Assembly (NCBI GenBank): GCA_031259505.1 | Contig: JAIRLL010000062.1 | Location: 1 to 9,260, forward strand | DNA from: Tannerella sp. | GTDB lineage: Bacteria > Bacteroidota > Bacteroidia > Bacteroidales > Tannerellaceae | Reading direction: 5' to 3' | DNA length: 9,260 nt | Shown: piece after piece, positions 7,419 through 9,260 of the stretch | Position numbering within the stretch: position 1 is the stretch's first letter | Layout of the letters: every line of letters starts with the position of its first letter | Notes under the pieces: model-generated | Database searches by the model: none | Told to the model about the DNA's origin: nothing | Seen by the model: only the letters and a program-made list of their open reading frames with translations | Made by a program: the position numbers and the translations under genes

Positions 7419-7427
7419 AAATAGCGA

Positions 7428-8438
7428 CTATTTCATCGCATAACGCTTGATGCTTATTTTCGCGCTGTTTACTGGGATATCCGGGTTAGAAGAGCCGGGA
7501 TTAACCGTATTTACATAGATATAAGCGCGATATTTACCGTCATGCGTTTCCACCCATAAGCCGCCTTCGTTCTTCACGTTGATGGCATAGTTGGGCATTC
7601 CGGTGAAGTCGAGTGCCGCAAAATCGGGATCATCGACGTAAATGCCATACTGAAGCCTTGCCAGGTGACGGTCTCTAAGCCCGTATACTTTCCTTATCGA
7701 CGTGTTGTTATTCACGCCTGAAGGAAGCGTTATGTCCGGCCTGTACATCATATCGGAGGCGGGCGCCACGAAAGCATGGGCAAACGTGACGTTCGGGACA
7801 TTCCGGTAGAGGTAGACCAAATCAATCCGGTCTGCCCTGGACGCCGCTTCCGTTGCGTTGTATGTTGCCATATCGGCTATGGAGATATAGCAGTTATCGC
7901 CGTCGGTCGTCACGATGTCGAGCCTCATGTCCATCTGCGCAATCTCGTAGGGCCCCATTTTATAGGAGATTTCCTGTCCGTTACCGGCTTTGGCGGAAAA
8001 CAGGAACTCCACTTTCCGGCCTTTTGCCTCTTGCGGTATCTTGTAATAATATCGCAACGCGGCGGCGCACGTGTCTGCCGTGAACGTCACTTCCGACCTC
8101 TCGCCCGAGGTCACGCAAGGGTTCGCCACAACTACCGGTATATCGCTGCCGCTTCCGTCGGTGTAGAACGACCTGTGTTCAAGATACGTCCCCTCCGCGC
8201 CGGCGATCGAAGCCTCTACTTTCGCCGAAACGAGTTTCCCAATATTCGCCGGCAGCGCCATGGCATACACAAATTCGATATTCAATCCTTCCACATTCGG
8301 GCCGAGCGACCGCTTGATGCAATCGTTTTCCAGTCCGGATGCAGATTCCGGCGTCGGGATCTCATCATTGCTGCAGGCCGTAAAAACGACCGGTAACAGG
8401 ACTATCATAATATGAAGAAATTTATAATGTCTCATCAT
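7428..8438 (-). CDS. DUF4466-like surface lipoprotein, putative glycan-binding protein
   Basis: A 336-residue lipoprotein, last gene of the SusD operon, 25 bp after the previous stop. The signal peptide ends in lipobox F19-T-A-C22, followed by SNDE, an acidic stretch that fits export to the outer face of the outer membrane. Two ATGs stand in tandem (MM); the second at 8435 is equally possible, and the upstream region is AT-rich (TTAAAAAAATTAATA) with no Shine-Dalgarno site. The mature part looks all-beta, with repeated strand-like segments and no obvious catalytic motif. It ends in INVKNEGGLWVETHDGKYRA and a basic tail. The overall look matches DUF4466 proteins, which I recall as SusC/D neighbours in Bacteroides PULs. 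By position it fills the place usually held by a surface glycan-binding protein. Family call moderate, function inferred. Confidence 0.75.
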   Translation of the reverse strand: MMRHYKFLHIMIVLLPVVFTACSNDEIPTPESASGLENDCIKRSLGPNVEGLNIEFVYAMALPANIGKLVSAKVEASIAGAEGTYLEHRSFYTDGSGSDIPVVVANPCVTSGERSEVTFTADTCAAALRYYYKIPQEAKGRKVEFLFSAKAGNGQEISYKMGPYEIAQMDMRLDIVTTDGDNCYISIADMATYNATEAASRADRIDLVYLYRNVPNVTFAHAFVAPASDMMYRPDITLPSGVNNNTSIRKVYGLRDRHLARLQYGIYVDDPDFAALDFTGMPNYAINVKNEGGLWVETHDGKYRAYIYVNTVNPGSSNPDIPVNSAKISIKRYAMK

Positions 8439-8463
8439 TATTAATTTTTTTAAGTGATTAAAA

Positions 8464-8898
8464 CTATGGTTTCTGAACGGAAAGGTTTACCGTATACGTT
8501 TTCCGTACTTTCCGGTTGCCCGATATGACCGTATATTTCTTCGGGTTAGCCAGGTCGGAAAAATCCGTCCATCCGGTGATTTTCGGTTCCAGTTTGGCGT
8601 CGGTGACGAGCGTAAACTGAGGCCAGAGGTGTGTCAGGTCGGTTCCGTAAAACACCTCCACGTCAATCGTACAGGCTACCGTATCGACAACGGCATTTTT
8701 CGTTCGCACGGTCTGGAAGTCCGTGCCGAGTATTTCGAAACTGCTCACGTAACACTGGCTTCTCTCCGTAATCAGCAAGCCGTCTTCGTCGACCGGATAA
8801 TCATAACACCCTGTGAGTGCATACAGCAGCATAACGGTCAGAGAGGCTGCGAAACATATCTTTCGCATGATGCGATTTTCAGAATTATTCTTTTTCAT
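8464..8898 (-). CDS. Small PUL lipoprotein with a DUF5018-like (Ig-like) domain
   Basis: A 144-residue protein, second in the SusD operon. It has a lipoprotein signal peptide: hydrophobic stretch about residues 14-29 and lipobox L28-T-G-C31. An acidic stretch follows the Cys (YDYPVDED), consistent with surface export in Bacteroidota. The rest is one beta-rich domain of about 100 residues (FEILGTDFQTV, then VEVFYGTDL, then a closing KTYTVNLSVQ strand). This resembles the N-terminal Ig-like unit of DUF5018-type lipoproteins found in PULs, but I recognise it by style only. A second ATG at 8868 (MRKICFAAS) would give a more standard 20-residue signal peptide and is a credible alternative start; neither ATG has a Shine-Dalgarno site. 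Likely role: accessory surface glycan-binding or SusCD-associated protein. No catalytic motif is visible. Confidence 0.8.
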   Translation of the reverse strand: MKKNNSENRIMRKICFAASLTVMLLYALTGCYDYPVDEDGLLITERSQCYVSSFEILGTDFQTVRTKNAVVDTVACTIDVEVFYGTDLTHLWPQFTLVTDAKLEPKITGWTDFSDLANPKKYTVISGNRKVRKTYTVNLSVQKP

Positions 8899-8917
8899 AT
8901 CTGTACATATTTAAAAA

Positions 8918-9260
8918 TTACAGCCACGGTGTGTTTTGCGTCAGGTTCGGATTCCGGTCGCGTTCTCCCGTCGGGATCCGAAAGATATAGCATTGCTGGT
9001 ATACTCTTTCGTTCTGGTTCTGGAAATACCGGCTTTGATTTGCGCCGTGCGTATCCCTGCGCCATACGCCATTATTGTCGTATGGCGGACACCATACGCG
9101 CTCAATCGCACGCCAGCGACGGAGGTCGAAGCCCCGGTGCCCTTCGGCTATCAGTTCGACAATCCGTTCCTGCTCAATGGCTTCAAAAAAGGCTTCTTTC
9201 GATGCCGTTCTCTCGGCCTTCAGCGGCGGCAGGTTGCCGCGGTGACGCACTTTGTTGACC
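8918..9260 (-). CDS. SusD-family outer-membrane glycan-binding lipoprotein, C-terminal fragment
   Basis: SusD-like proteins sit on the outer surface as the lid of a SusC TonB-dependent transporter and help bind and import oligosaccharides. Only about the last 113 codons are present; the frame is open through the window edge, so the real start lies outside, and the GTG at 9250 is an internal Val codon. Visible family signatures are the VNKVR..GNLPPL stretch at the edge, a helix rich in Glu and Arg (EAIEQERIVELIAEGHRG), the FDLRRW motif, and the typical SusD ending in which IPTGERDRNPNLTQNTPWL resembles the usual 'IP..E...NP.L.QN' tail. The stop is 19 bp before the next gene, which points to co-transcription. 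A SusC gene would be expected farther upstream. Family assignment is firm; the ligand cannot be read from this fragment. Confidence 0.93.
   Translation of the reverse strand, partial: VNKVRHRGNLPPLKAERTASKEAFFEAIEQERIVELIAEGHRGFDLRRWRAIERVWCPPYDNNGVWRRDTHGANQSRYFQNQNERVYQQCYIFRIPTGERDRNPNLTQNTPWL

Noticed and set aside
8918..9250. A complete 110-codon gene starting at GTG 9250.
   Set aside because: The frame continues upstream to the window edge with SusD-like residues, so this is the C-terminus of a larger SusD-family gene.
1..9260. CRISPR arrays, tRNA or rRNA genes, transposase genes or a riboswitch.
   Set aside because: No regularly spaced repeats, cloverleaf-type sequence, transposase motif or recognisable aptamer was seen on either strand.

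Overview
The window looks like part of a polysaccharide utilization locus (PUL) from a Bacteroidota genome, most likely order Bacteroidales. Evidence: a SusD-like C-terminus, two small lipoproteins with acidic residues just after the lipid-anchored Cys, three secreted polysaccharide-lyase-type proteins, AT-rich starts without Shine-Dalgarno sites, and a match to the Bacteroides promoter (-33 TTTG / -7 TAnnTTTG). Every convincing gene is on the minus strand, so transcription runs from high to low coordinates. Coding DNA is moderately GC-rich and the intergenic DNA is clearly AT-rich.

Layout in transcription order. (1) 9260-8918: C-terminal part of a SusD-family glycan-binding lipoprotein, cut by the window edge; a SusC-type TonB-dependent transporter would be expected just outside. 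(2) 8898-8464: small lipoprotein with one DUF5018-like/Ig-like domain. (3) 8438-7428: DUF4466-like lipoprotein. These three are packed with gaps of 19 and 25 bp and end at a strong intrinsic terminator (about 7361-7418). (4) A new promoter (7324-7355) follows at once, then a second, terminator-shaped hairpin (7213-7245) inside the leader or extreme N-terminus of the next gene. (5) 7275-4426: large heparinase II/III-fold lyase, possibly PL33-like. (6) A 170-bp gap. (7) 4255-2348: second, shorter heparinase II/III-family lyase. (8) 2351-162: PL8-family lyase, joined to the previous gene by an ATGA stop/start overlap. (9) 161-1: non-coding DNA with short direct repeats that looks like dispersed repeat sequence.

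Inferred working model: the SusC/D complex and the two lipoproteins capture a uronic-acid-containing polysaccharide at the outer membrane. Three lyases with type I signal peptides then depolymerise it by beta-elimination, probably in the periplasm. PL8 plus heparinase II/III enzymes suggests a glycosaminoglycan (hyaluronan, chondroitin or heparin type) or an acidic bacterial exopolysaccharide. No sulfatase, GH88 unsaturated uronyl hydrolase or regulator is visible, so the substrate stays open. The points most worth checking are the terminator/promoter/leader-hairpin arrangement before the large lyase, and an apparent Asn-to-Asp change in the PL8 active site.
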